Shown in pieces: positions 36,551 to 49,089 of a DNA stretch of 64,000 bases. Source of the DNA: Paralichthys olivaceus (lineage: Eukaryota > Chordata > Actinopteri > Pleuronectiformes > Paralichthyidae). Positions within the stretch are counted from its first letter, which is position 1; every line of letters begins with the position of its first letter. The notes below the pieces were generated by a model that was given only the letters and a program-made list of their open reading frames with translations, was not told the origin of the DNA and did not search any database. A program made the translations under genes and the position numbers. Location: positions 15,410,501-15,474,500 of the forward strand of contig NC_091112.1 in the NCBI RefSeq assembly GCF_024713975.1. The letters are read 5' to 3'.

Positions 36551-36880
36551 GCTCAGATGTGACCGCTTTAAACACTTCAAATTGAGAGAAACACTCTACA
36601 CTCGTTGGCACTCAGAGGGGGCGGCCATGTTTGATTCGTACGTCATCCGGCAGCGGCGTCATGACGTGAAACGTCAGTGACAGGATTGGGGGGGGGGGGC
36701 GGCGTGTCGTGAAAAGGGGCGTGGTCTGCCGCGGACTGTTGTTATTTATTTCTTTGTCTCGTGTGCAGAAAACAACAAACAGTGGCGGAGAACCGAAGCA
36801 GCGACGACGCGAGGATGAGCGAATGACGCCTCCGGCCGCTGTTACCGCACCGAGAGCTCCAGCGAACCACCGGGGGGAGG
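36551..36880. promoter_or_regulatory. bidirectional CpG-rich promoter of srfbp1 and maco1
   Basis: It lies between the srfbp1 exon 1 donor and the maco1 start codon, with dense CpG relative to flanks. Sites seen: YY1-type GCCATGTT at 36624-36631; CRE-type TACGTCAT at 36639-36646, TGACGTGA at 36662-36669 and ACGTCA at 36671-36676; inverted CCAAT (ATTGG) at 36685-36689; GC/CACCC-type GGGGCGTGG at 36716-36724. No TATA box. The layout is typical of housekeeping divergent promoters. Confidence 0.65.
36596..36628 (-). other. upstream ORF (10 codons) in srfbp1 5' leader
   Basis: ATGGCCGCC gives MAAPSECQRV followed by TAG, with the ATG overlapping the YY1-type GCCATGTT word. It is within the inferred non-coding exon 1 if transcription starts above 36628. 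Start context AAACATGG is good. If transcribed, it could lower srfbp1 translation. Confidence 0.4.
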
Positions 36881-39800
36881 ATGAAGCGGCGCAATGCGGA
36901 CTGCAGCAAACTCCGACGGCCGTTAAAACGGAACCGAATCACGGAGGGTATATATAGCAGGTACCGAAAGGGGGCTGGGGGGGGGGCGTGATTGTGTAAC
37001 AATGGCGTCCGACTGCATATGTGAAGACAGCAGCTTCAGTCTTGTCTCTGCACAATCGGAGCTAAAAGCTAAACGAGCGCGCTAGCGTGTAGTGGGAATC
37101 GCAGGCCCTGACGTTGCTCGTGTAGCATCTCGTTCACGATTTGCTCCGTGCTCCTTAAATTCATACTCTGGCTAAAATTCAAATCGAACGTGGGACAGCG
37201 GGACTTCGTGTACATTGAACACGACTTTAACACTCTCTGCTGGGTTTCTGTTTGTTCTAAAAGACGTGGTTGATGAATCAGACGCGCTGAATGAACTTGT
37301 GAGAAGAAAACGTTTTGTTCCTGACATGACAACAGCAATGTCAGGGGGCGCTCGTTTTGAAGTGCGGGCTGACGCCGCCGGCGGGGGCTCTCACCTGTGT
37401 TTTGTCTGCCAGAGGTTTAAATAACCATTAACCCCCAAGTTAGACTGGACTGAGTGGAGCATATTAAACGCACATATGATTTACAGAGTGTGTTTTCCTT
37501 AACACTTGGTCGATGGCCAGTGAGGAAAATCAAACCCCCTGCTTTCCAGTAGCATGTCTAGACATGACACTCTACATACATCCTCAGCCTCTCTCTACCA
37601 GCCTCCTCTCTCACTTCTCAGCTGATACTTGATCTATTTCTGTTCCTTCTGTCACAGAGACACATCATTACACTTGGAGATTTCTGCATTTTCACACACG
37701 ATCACTGTTGCATGGTTATGTCTCCGTTATCCAAACCTTGTGTGACCTTCAGGTAACATTGCAAGTCACGCTGTCTCATAAACACCAGACTGTTGTATAA
37801 ACCTGATGTCATGATACCATCTAAATCCTCAGTAGGTCTCGTGTGGTCTCACACTCTCCTCTCCGTCTTGTCCTCTCCCTGCAGCACGTTCCTGTACCTG
37901 AAGTTCCTCGTGGTGTGGGTGCTGGTTCTGCTGGCCGACTTTGTGCTGGAGTTCAGGTTTGAGTACCTGTGGCCCTTCTGGCTTTTCATTCGGAGCGTCT
38001 ACGACTCCTTCAGATACCAGGGACTGGTAAGAGTTTTTCTGTGTGTGTGAGACCCTTAACCCCCTCCCCATTTCCACCATTGATCCAAACTGGAGATGGT
38101 GTAACTAAATGTTAAATGTAGTCGCATCTCCATTTAACACAGAACAGAATCACACCTACATCCACCACGAGGATGCAACAAAGAAAAACACAGAGACTCA
38201 GACAGATTTATTGTCCACTGGTTAATGGTCTGTATTTATATTGAGCTTTTCTAGTATTGAGTCCGACTCAAAACACTTTACGTTACAGTTTTGGCACTTA
38301 CACACACACACACACACACACATTCATACAGTGCATCACTTTCACTCACAGGCAATTAGAGGTTCAGTATCTTGCCCAGGGACATTTGGTCATGGGGGGA
38401 GACTGGGATCAAACCACCTACCTTCTGCTGAGTGGACAACCCGCTCTAACTCCTGATCCAAAGCTGTCCAATAATATAGACATTATTGCCTTTGTGCACA
38501 AAAAAAATACAATACGGTGCATAAGAAGACACCATACATTACCTGGATTACCTAACATTTCTGAAAAATACATAATACTGTATAGTAACAGGAGTAGAAT
38601 GTTAATATTTGACATGTAGCAATTTGAAACTTAATATTAAATACTAAATATAAAGTTTTCCTGCTCATGAGTCCTTAAAAAAGCAAAGAGAGTATTGTTC
38701 TTGACAGCAATGGATAACAATGTGATTGTGGGTGGGTAACCAAAAAGAAAGGTTATTTGACAGTAGGCATAGTAATACAATAATTAGTGTATATACAGAT
38801 TTTTTCTATTATGAAACTATATACAGTTGTTAATACCTCCCCCAAGTGTATGTTTTCACCCGTGTTTGTATGTTTGTAAGCGCAATTATATAAAAAATCC
38901 TGAGTCCTGATTTCCTTGGTGCTGACACTCCAACATTGAGTATTTAAAATTCGTTTTCCTGCTTTCCGAGGGAATAATTGATGAATCTTGAAGAAAATAG
39001 ATCTGGTGTGCGTACAAGTTGGTCCAGCTTGATCTAATTTTAGGGGACTATTAGGCCTAAGCGGTGGTATTCACTCTATTGCATACCATTCTTGATAGAT
39101 ATTTAATCATCTGTCTCATTTCTTCATCACTCAGGCGTTCTCTGTCTTCTTCGTATGTGTGGCGTTCACATCGGACATCATCTGCCTCCTTTTCATCCCC
39201 GTCCAATGGCTGTTTTTCGCCGCCAGCACCTACGTATGGGTCCAGTATGTCTGGCACACAGGTTAGTCCAAGTTTTCTGGGGAATCTGTTTATAGTGTGA
39301 CTGTCAGCCAAATGGCCACTTTCACCTGAAAGAATGTGTACAAGAAATCTATAGCTGCCAAATTGAAAGTGCCGAGGTATTTTTTGTCTACACATACAGA
39401 GAGGGGAGTCTGTCTACCAACTGTATCGCTGTGGATTCTGTTCGTGTACATCGAAGCTGCCATACGGTTCAAAGATCTGAAGAACTTTCATGTAGACCTG
39501 TGTCGACCCTTTGCTGCGCACTGGTAAATGTCTCATTGTATAATACATAATGCACATAAGAGGTAGCAAAATATCCATGTTATTACAGCATATCCTTCCT
39601 AGAAGGATATAAATATCTTCATCAAAAGCTGACACTGTTTCTCTTCACCTCCCAGTATCGGCTATCCAGTGGTGACTCTGGGCTTCGGGTTTAAGAGCTA
39701 CGTTAGCTACAAGATGCGACTGAGGAAACAGAAGGAAGTTCAAAAGGAGAACGAGTTCTACATGCAGCTTCTACAGCAGGCTTTACCGCCAGAGCAACAG

Positions 39801-42800
39801 ATGCTGCAGAGACAAGAGAGGGAGGCTGAGGAGGGTGAGAACACTCATTACTACAGTCATTGCAGAGTTCAAATCCATATTAACACATATCTTGCAGAGG
39901 GAAGAAGCAACAATGACTAGAAATGGTCGACTGATACCATTTACTGGGTTAAAAAAGCAATACAATCTCTTTTTTATGAGTATATAAAAAACTTTTCTAT
40001 TTTGGCTCTTCTGGTCCAGACTAAGAAAAAAGTTCACTCTTTAGTTTAAGAATCAAGAGCAGGAAATATTGGGTCGTATGGATCATCATGGATTATCATC
40101 TTGCATCATTATGAACCCAATTGTGGAAATAAAACTTTAGCATTTGTGTTTATGACAAATAGGAGGATTTTGCACTGTGATATTACAGGAGTGTTGTTGC
40201 TGTGTAGCTGCTTCTTTTTTTATTGTGGCTAAAATTAGGGCTGCAGTTAATGATTGTTTTCATGATAATCATTAAATCTATGAAACGGAAAAACAAAATT
40301 TCTCGGAGGTGAGGTGGATTCCTTCCATTTGTTGTACAGCTGTACAAAACCTACACGTTCAATATTTATATACAGTTAATTAGAGAATTCATGTGGTGAT
40401 TTACTTCTATAACAATGGCTATTATGATGATATTATGCAATAGCATTTATGAAGAGCGTCTTCTTTATGTTTTGCAGTCAGCAGCTGTAGTGTATGGTAG
40501 TTTGATGTCAGAATTTGTAGTAATTACATTTCACTTGGATTTGGGGAATTCTGTCCAGTTACCTTTGTACATTCACTAATGCTTCCTGTGCTCGCTGTCT
40601 TCCAGCTGCTTTAGCTAAAGGGATCTCAGAGGTGGAACCTCCAGTAATATCCCAAAACGGAGCTCCTCCTGGAAAGAAGAGCACATCAGTCCCGTTACCA
40701 GAACTGGAGTACAGGGAAAAAGGGAAGGACAGCACTGCGAAAGAGCGTGAGGGCAAAAAAGCAAACTCCATTGGAATCAATAACAACAGTATTATACACA
40801 CACTGGACTCCAAACTACAGGAGACAGAGTTTATTGAGAACTACGTTGGGGCAAAGAGACTAAATAACGACCTGGCTGGAGAAAACACCCACGCTGACAC
40901 GAACACACACACTACTTCGAAGGAGGAAATGGGCGGTGCGGGAAAGAACTATAAAAATGCCAGTGGAGGTGGGGGCAGCATTTCTAATTCATCTCCACGG
41001 AATCACAGCTCCACGAATGGCAGTGTGCCGCAAGGGTCATCGACAAATAAGAACGAGAAGAAGCAGAAGGGGGCTGGGAAGGGTCAGAAAGATCCGGTGG
41101 AGAATTGCATTCCCAACAACCAGCTGGGCAAGCCAGACGCTCTAGTACGGTAAGACTCAAACACACACTCGTACTGTTTCAAACACATGCTTCTTCTTAC
41201 TGTACATCTCGTTTCTGGTGAGTTCAGTTGTTGATGCAGTTTATATTTAACATTTGCAACTATTAGAGAACAGTTTCAATGTACCTTCAGTTTCTGTTCC
41301 ACATGTTTTACACTTTGAGGATACTAGTCGATGCTGTCGTCCCCTCCCATAGCATAATGAAAAGTATTTGTGTATTGCCTGTGGCCCTCATGGCCCTCTC
41401 TTCTTCTTGCCTTTAAGGCTGGAGCAGGATGTAAAGCGACTGAAGGCAGACCTTCAGGCCAACAGGCAGCTGGAGTCAGACCTGCGGAGTCAGCTGTCCT
41501 CTCTGAGCAGCCAGGACCGCAGCCTTCGTTCTGAACTGGGCCAGCTCCGCCAGGACAACGAGCTGCTTCAGAACAAGTGGGTGGATCTGCTGTCTCCACA
41601 CCTACACACCTATACTCTAACAACTTTTCTTTAGTTGCCAAACAATTAATGGAGATTAGCACATATCTCAGCAACATTGATGTCTGTATCTATTATATGT
41701 TGTCACTAATTCATCCAGTAGGTGTAGAGGTATTTCCCATTATAAGTGACTACTTTGACCAGCTGATGCTAGAGGAGGCTTTTAAAGTCTAAAAATCAAC
41801 CTTAATACTTAAAATATTCAATACTCAATCTCATACCCATTGTTACCCTCTGATCCAACCTGCTTGACCATTTTCCCCACACCTCAGGCTCCACAGTGCC
41901 GTCCAGGCCAAGCAGAAAGATAAGCAGACCATCTCCCAGCTGGAGAAGAGGCTCAAGGCTGAGCAGGAGGCTCGGGCCCTGGCTGAGAAACAGCTGGCAG
42001 AGGAGAGGAAGCGGAAGAAAATGGAGGAGGCCACGGCTGCCAGAGCTGTAGCATTAGCTGCTGCCACTAGGTACTAATTAAACGTCTGTTAGGATGTTAA
42101 CCTCTGAACCAAGGAAAGCAGAATATCAGTACATATTCAAGAGATTAGTCTTTGTTCCCTCTGGCAGAAGAAACAGAGTACGCCAATGTAAACTCATTTG
42201 TGCCTATCTCAATTAAAATGTTAAATAATGTCGCTTTAAGCTGCAGGGGGGGGTGATAGCTTCATGGTTCTTAGGTACTCTCATTATTGGCTGTGTAACA
42301 TATGCAATATTGTAATTTCTTCAGTAGGGTTCGCTTTTTTTTGCTTTGATTTTCCATGTTACTATTTTTATATAAAGTGGTGCATACAGCACTTATGTCC
42401 TAATGTACCATATCGTATGTTCCATCTATTTGCTGACTCTTAACATTTTGCCTTTTCCCAATGTAATTGCTGTTTTCCTCCTCCGTTCCACAGAGTGGAG
42501 TCTAATGACTCTCTTCGTGTTCGTATCAGAGAGCTAGAGACAGAGTATAAGAAGCTCAGCTTGGACATGAAACTTAAGGAGGAGCAGATTAGGGATCTGG
42601 AGGGCAAGTGTCAGGTAAGTCTGAATATTTTTCATTAACATGACAGTTCATGTTTGCAAATGTGCACCCACTTGGTCAGTCACAGGATTGAAAAATACAT
42701 ATTGTATTTATTTATTCCACAAACCACTGGCTGTCCGTATGTGGAACATCTCTAGAACCGTTCAATTTATCGGCTTTACACTTGGCATATTTATTTTTAA

Positions 42801-44405
42801 GGGCTCATGGAAGTGCAATGTAAAATTTATATAGTTAAATGATACGTTCAATAATAAAAAAAACATGTAATGAACAGGCCTTGGTTTTCATTTGCCGCAG
42901 CTCAATTGCTGCAGGTCACTTTTATAGTTTCAGAAAAAATGCTGCACCTAGTATTACCACAGGCCAAGAAAATACGCATTACAAACAGGCAGGTTTAGAG
43001 CAGCACTAAATGCTGTGAATGTAATCAGCTATATTTATCTCTAGTTGATATATGAGCAATTGACAACAGCACATGATCCTTTAAATAATATTGTATGCTG
43101 TTTAAGTTTGAGTTAATGGTGTAAATAAAATAAAGAGACCCCATGTGCTATATCAACACTGAACGTTTTTTCTCGGAAATAAAAAATAAATATCCACAAG
43201 AAATAATATGTTTTGTAGCATAGCCATACGTTAATCTAATTTCCTATTACTCTTACCACACGTGTGACACACAGGAGCTGAGGAAGTACAAAGAGAATGA
43301 GAAGGACACAGAGGTGTTGATGTCAGCACTGTCAGCCATGCAGGAGAAGACCCAGCACCTGGAGAACAGCCTCAGTGCTGAGACCAGGATCAAACTGGAC
43401 CTCTTCTCTGCACTGGGAGATGCCAAGAGGCAGCTGGAGATAGCACAGGGTAAGTGATGACTGTGGATACAGTGTGTTTAGTTTCATATGGGAAATAAGC
43501 ATTTTAGAAGCAACAGAATCTGTCTTTGGTTCTTAACGTCAGAGTGGAGGTGAAAATGTATCACTTCTTTTTTCTTGTCAGAGAAGGAAAAGCAGAAATG
43601 AAACTTTTCTCCTTAAAGATGTCTCAGGTCTATTCTCATTGAGCCATGACAGTGACATGTGATTGAAATGATGAATGATACCTGTGGTCTACCATGCTGT
43701 GTAACGGGACAGCAGTGAAAACCTGTGTTCTCTTAAAAGACCAGCAGAGGGCGACTCCACTGTTTGCAAAAAGAAGTCAGGTTCGATGAGTGAACATGAC
43801 TGTACTTCTCACTTGATTTATAATGTCTCTAAACATTTTTAGACAGAGTTAATGAACTCGGTCACTAGTTTCAAGTCTTCATTAATACAGCATGATGTTC
43901 ATTTAGTAAGTTCTGTTTCCATGTAGAATAAAATTGATGTTAAAGCACAGGATGCATTGGGACATGGAGGATGGGTCATTTTGTATAATTTTGGTATTGG
44001 TGTGATGAGGTACTTTTGATTTTAACTTTGAGGCAAGAGTGACTTAATTAATGCAGTCTGGTAAACTGTGTTATCTCCCTACCTGAGTCCAAAGGATACT
44101 AAATTACATTTTGAGCTCTCAGAGATTCTGTTTCATGTGCGTCCCCGTACTCAGCTCCTAACTCTGTGTGATTAACCTCTCTTTATCCCCCATGTCCTCC
44201 AGGCCAGATCCACCAGAGGGAGCAGGAGATCGCAGAGCTGAAGCAGAAGATAGCCGAGGTGATGGCGGTGATGCCGAGTCTGTCTTACTCGTCGGACGGC
44301 AGCAACCTCAGCCCTGTCGCCCCGCACTACTCTTCCAAGTTCATGGACAATAGTCCCTCCTCCCTGGACCCCAACGCCTCAGTCTACCAGCCCCTCAAAA
44401 AGTGA
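36881..44405 (+). CDS. maco1: macoilin (transmembrane protein 57), complete, 11 coding exons
   Basis: Macoilin is an ER-membrane coiled-coil protein important for neuronal activity (worm maco-1). Coding exons: 36881-36960, 37885-38026, 39135-39261, 39400-39523, 39656-39834, 40606-41149, 41418-41576, 41888-42070, 42494-42614, 43275-43449, 44203-44405; total 2037 nt, 678 aa (human 664). The N terminus MKRRNADCSKLRRPLKRNRI and the first 215 residues are nearly identical to human. Hydrophobic segments lie at about 29-50, 55-70, 75-102, 118-140 and 159-174. A low-complexity Asn/Ser/Gly-rich linker spans about 218-395 and is the least conserved part. Coiled coils fill about 399-615, and the protein ends DPNASVYQPLKK. 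All introns are GT-AG, and phases match through the model. It diverges from srfbp1 and is followed in tandem by ldlrap1, as in human 1p36.11. Confidence 0.97.
38225..38465. mobile_element. teleost interspersed repeat in maco1 intron 2
   Basis: TGGTCTGTATTTATATTGAG, then a CA tract (about 38299-38322), TCAGTATCTTGCCCAGGGAC and AGTGGACAACCCGCTCTA. It is the same family as the split copy at 19100-19615. Non-coding. Confidence 0.65.
38466..39134 (+). other. maco1 intron 2, remaining part
   Basis: AT-rich intronic sequence with no further feature recognised. Confidence 0.5.
43738..43930. mobile_element. teleost repeat fragment carrying a CTCF-like word, maco1 intron 10
   Basis: GACCAGCAGAGGGCGACTCC, then GCAAAAAGAAGTCAGGTTCG and TAGTTTCAAGTCTTCATTAA; from memory this is a frequent fish repeat segment. 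CCAGCAGAGGGCGA (43741-43754) matches 13 of 14 positions of the CTCF core consensus CCASYAGRKGGCRS. Confidence 0.4.
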
Positions 44406-44513
44406 CTCTGACGTCCACACTTTGTGTCAGACAGAACTTTATCTCTTTCTTTGTTTCAGTGACGTTCTCAGTTCTGGCTTTTTGTTTTTCAGTTCACCAG
44501 CCCCTGACAGCTG

Positions 44514-44565
<52 letters not shown>

Positions 44566-46341
44566 CCCCTCTATATATGTGTACTTGGGTTATTTTTTGG
44601 TTCTATTATGAGAACTATTTTTTTTAAGGGGGTTGTGTACTATCAGATTTTTTTGGTTTTACCTGTTGAGTTTTGGGATTTAGCCATTAGACAGCATGAT
44701 CTGTTTAAAGGGGGAGAAAGGAACACGCAATTTGTCTGCCAAATTTTTACTTAAGAGCCATCATGCATCACATCATGTCAGTCTTCTTTTGCTGTACAGT
44801 ATGAATCCCCCCCACAGCCATACTCACTTCTTTAGTGAACTCACACCGAGACCTGTTATTTGAACAAACATTGGCCTCCATGATGGTTTATTTAACGACA
44901 GAAGACGTGTTTTAAGTTTAGATGTGTAAAGTAAAACCTGGTGCGAGATACATGAATGTAAAACTATTCATGTTTTGATATTGCCAACAACTTAATTCAG
45001 CGATCGTTTGTTTTGTTACATTTCAGTTCAGTTACACCAATGTACATTTCCTATAAAACAGTGATATTGAGCAGGTTAACGTTTGCTGTATTCTTTAGAT
45101 GTTCCAGTACTATTTTGCCCCTTAATGCTGGAATATAGTGGATTCTCCAGGATTATTAGTAAGTGGATGAAGCAGATTTAGTTTTGTCCTAAAATAAAAG
45201 AAAATGCTGATAGATTCGAACCCGGCACTGCCAAAATGTTCCATAAGCGTTCACCTGTTTGCTGCAGACACCTTTCCTCTCCCTCTGGACCAAATTAGAA
45301 CCTGTTAGGCCATATCGTCCACTGGATTTAATGATGTCAAGGTAACCAGCCGTTACCATTATTTGCAGATCTTACAGTGCCTTTCAGTTTCTCTTTTTCA
45401 GACGCAGAAACCACATACTTTGCAATCCTGGGATCTAAAAGCATTGGACTTCAAAATCGTCTTTTTCTCTCTCTGGCTCTGAATCGCCTGATTTCTCACA
45501 GTCCAATCATTTCAATTCAGTATTCAAAAGTTAAACCAATGAAGTGTCACTTCAGAGACGTTCGATCGCTTTGATTTAATTGATCTTCGCAGAATTAAAA
45601 GGGAAGACCTAACTGTGGACACGGGCCATGTCATTTCCCAGTGACACAGTATTGGTATGCCGGACACCAGCCAAACAGATTGTCTATTATCATGCCCTAG
45701 TCTCGGCATTCAGCTGTTTACAAAAATGTACATTAAGATATTGAGGAATGTTTTCTTTGTTTGTTTCTTTTCTGTTAAGTGCCAAGTGTTGTTGTTCCGT
45801 TTTCATTCATACTTTGATCGATGTAGCTAGCATAAAGTTTGCAGAAGAGTGCTGTCATTTTATTTTGTCATCAGAACATATCGGGATGGTGTTGTGTTTA
45901 CATGGTGCTGGGCTAATCTTGATGACGCAGCAGATGGTCAGTTGGAACGATTGTGTTTTTCACACATTTATTTATTTGTTACAGACCTTTTATCGAGAAG
46001 CACCACTTTGATATCTCCCATCATGTTCAGTTGATTTCCCAAACGTTCCACCAGGAAGGATTCAGTGAATGTGTTGTGTTGGGGAAAAGGTTACCCCTGA
46101 ACCGTTTGATCATGTTGTGCTGTCATGTCTCCTACCTGGGGAAAAAAAAAAAAGAAGTATTTTTTGTGGAACGCTCTGGCGTTGTGACTTCAGTTGTCGA
46201 GTTGCTTTTACAAGTTTGTGTAGAAGGAGGAAAAGGTTGAAAACAAGTGCTTTGTTTTATCTCGTCTTTGTTCCACCATGCTTATTTTCTCAAAGTGATG
46301 GTGGCTATGTCACCGTCCTCACTTTGACCATCACTATTAAA
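44406..46341 (+). other. maco1: maco1 3' UTR with candidate polyadenylation signals
   Basis: Non-coding and T-rich, after the maco1 stop. AATAAA at 45193-45198 would give a 0.8-kb UTR. ATTAAA at 46336-46341, followed by a GT/T-rich downstream element (46378-46435), would give about 1.9 kb. The open frames inside are composition artefacts of T-rich and CA-repeat sequence. Confidence 0.5.
44516..44564. repeat. (AC)n microsatellite in maco1 3' UTR
   Basis: An uninterrupted AC run of about 24 units beginning 111 bp after the stop codon, so it is probably transcribed. Confidence 0.95.
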
Positions 46342-47689
46342 GAAAGTCTTGCTGGTGGCAATGCAAGCTGTTAAGTCTGAGTGTGTGTCATGATCATTGT
46401 GTCTGGTTTTTATTTTAATAGTTTTTCTGTTATTTTACTAAAGTAAGTGCATAATAATATTTTGCGATGTGTGCCGACTTTATCTGTCGTATCAATTGAC
46501 CAAGTTGAAGCTATCCAAACAATCATTTTCCATTTTAATTTCCAGACATTCTTAGTTCAGAAGCTACATTTTCATGTAGCTGACAACTATTTCCAAGCAT
46601 TTAGTTATTTGTGTGTTGTCATCGCTCAGACCTGCACTCCAACAACACAGTCATTTCACACATTCTTGTTGCTCTGCCAGTGGTTAAAACCAGGAAACAT
46701 GCGGTGGCCCCCCTGGTTTGAAGCTGCTCTGAGGTGCCTCAAGGACATGATCCACTGGATTTGGATAAACTGAAGTCACAGTGCTGCTTTGCCTTCTATA
46801 TTTTGTATGTGTGTCGCAATGGGCTGCTATAAATGTTAGGTAAATATTTTCAACATTCAGCTGCTCGATCCCTGGAAGAAGAAAGAAAGAGAGTCCTGCT
46901 TACTAAAAGGTACAGCATCAGAAACCTTAAAGGAGACAATACGAACACATTGATTTAAATTAAGTTCAGAAAATACTTTTATTATTAATTTTATTTATAG
47001 CGCTTCAATATCAAACTCCACATCCCAGCAACTATACTGCATATGTGTATAATAAAATATTGATAATCAGAAATAACTGCCCATGAAAGTGCATCTATCC
47101 AATTAACAAGGTACTATTACTGAATGTTTCTGTCTGACTGCTTTTAGGCTGTTCTTCAAAATAAGTGTTTTATACAACAACATGTCAACAAACTGATGAT
47201 GATGGTTATTATTATTGTCAGTAGTATTAGGCCTCATAGTGGTAACAAGGACTGACAGTCTTTTTATTGAAAAAGAAACATTTACAAACATCGCGGTGTA
47301 GAGATTGTAACCTCAAATGCCTTTTTATGTACAAGACTTGTTAGTAATAAGGATAACTTAGATAAATAAGACAAACAATAATAGAAAATGAATTGAATCA
47401 AAGACAGAATAATTATTGTTATTACTAAAGTAAAATTAATAAGTGAAAGTCAATAACTAAATGTATAATTGGTAAAAACATAAGTAATAAAAAAGTAATG
47501 AGAAGAGAAAGTAAAAGTTAATAACTACAATAAAGAAAGTAATCATTAAATAATAATGAGTTACCCTAAATGTTGTAGAGGTCATAGAAGTCAGTTTGAC
47601 TTGTAGCACTGGGAGAACTGATGATCAATGAAGCTGCAATCACTGTGATCAACATTAAATGTCAGGTCTTTCCTCGTGCGGGTGAATTT
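46342..47689. other. intergenic spacer between maco1 and ldlrap1
   Basis: AT-rich with simple AATAA-type low complexity at 47330-47570. No gene seen. A further AATAAA lies at 47051-47056. Confidence 0.5.
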
Positions 47690-47876
47690 AATTGTACTGA
47701 AAAGTCCGACGTGATGCAAACGCATCATCCGGGGTATTTCTGCCAGCACGTGAAGGCACCACAGGTCCATCCTCCGCGGCATCAACAGTCCGGTCAACAA
47801 CACTTCTGCTGCCGCCGCCGCTGCTCCAGCTCCCCGCGGACACATCCAGCGACCCTCCGCTCTCTCGCACATCGAC
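47690..47876 (+). promoter_or_regulatory. ldlrap1: ldlrap1 promoter / 5' UTR region
   Basis: GC- and CpG-rich step in otherwise AT-rich DNA directly before the ldlrap1 ATG, with a GCCGCCGCCGCTGC run at 47811-47824. No TATA box. The ATG context CATCGACATGG is a good Kozak match. Confidence 0.5.
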
Positions 47877-49058
47877 ATGGACGCCCTCAGGTCGGCAGGG
47901 AGAGCCATCATCCGCAGCCCGAGCGCGGCCAAACAGTCGTGGAGCTCCGGCAGACACCGAAGTAAGAAAAGAGCTTTTTGAACATTTGTTTCAAAGTTGA
48001 CTTTGACTTCACCTGAAACACTCGAGTCGCGCAGAAGTTGTTTGTTTGACAACTTCATCAACGTTTCCGAAGCTTTTCCGTTTTTAAACGTGATGTTGAA
48101 AGCGACGAAATGAAGTTGGCACATTTGGAAGTTTTGTGTTTGACAAAATCCGCTGCAGGAAAAAAAGGAGAAGGAAAAAAGAAAAACGCTGAAAGACGCA
48201 AAGGTTGTTTTGTCTTGTTCCGTGACTTTTATATTTCACTTGTCCTGAGGAATGTTTCCGATGCAGCTCACCCTGTTTCTTTCTTATCCTGGAGGTTAAT
48301 GTTATTATGAACCTCGACAGAAAACGATCCAAGAAGAAGCAACTTGTTTTCTCTGGTTCCACTTTGGACCAAAACTATTCCTGTTGGAAAAAAGTTCATT
48401 TGCTTGTTTTTAACGCAGCTCATCTCTTTAAAATTCTGGAAATAAGAATGAATCCTGAGATCCAAGAAGCACCTTTTGTTTTCTCTTGTTTGGTTCCATT
48501 GTGGACCAAATATTAACCTGTGGGAATATTATTAGTAAGCTTGATTCCAATGCAGCTCATCCTGTTTCTTTAGTATCATGGAAGTTAATAATAATAATAA
48601 TAAACATGTCACCTGATTAAGTTGAACTATTTTATTTTACAGAAATGATCTCTCTCGTATAGTGGTATATTTTTCTTACTTGAAACTATTTTAATGGATT
48701 TGAATCATCGGCCGATCCAATTACTTCGTTCATTGCCCTGATAAAAGCCTTAATTTTACAATCGATGTGATTTAATATCCGTGAGCCTTTTCAACTTGCC
48801 TCAGATTCTTTTATCTTGGTTAAAATATATCCATCCCCAAACTGAGGAGCGCCAGAGGGGCAGCACTGCTAGTTAACTGTTTTTGGACAAAACTTCTTTT
48901 ATTGCCTTGTACTCACTTCAGCAGTATAGTGGATTCATGGATAACACCTCCAGAGTTTGTGTAGAGGTCATGGTCAAAAACTACAGCTCCCAGTGACCCT
49001 GTCTTTTGCTTAAGGGCACTTCAGCAGGAAGAGGTCCGTCCCCCCCGTCCCCCCCCCC

Positions 49059-49089
<31 letters not shown>

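Larger units (their letters stand above)
35553..36640 (-). other. srfbp1: srfbp1 5' non-coding exon and intron 1
   Basis: On the minus strand a good acceptor (TTTGTGTTTCAACAG) ends at 35574, making exon 2 start at 35573, 21 nt before the ATG. The best donor upstream is GAGCG|GTAAGT with the exon ending at 36550. Joined, the sequence reads TGA GCG ATA ATA CTT in the main frame, so an in-frame stop precedes the ATG and exon 1 is non-coding. The TSS should lie in the shared promoter just above. Confidence 0.6.

Noticed and set aside
36596..36628. MAAPSE peptide as the true srfbp1 N terminus
   Set aside because: It stops after ten codons, before the best donor, and no donor inside it joins in frame to exon 2.
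45205..45235. tRNA-like T-arm (GATTCGAACCCGG)
   Set aside because: Only the T-arm word is present; no D-arm, anticodon arm or acceptor pairing on either strand.
47591..48124. 177-codon open frame on the minus strand across ldlrap1 exon 1
   Set aside because: It is antisense to the certain first exon and its CpG-rich 5' UTR; alanine runs come from the GCC repeat and no domain is seen.
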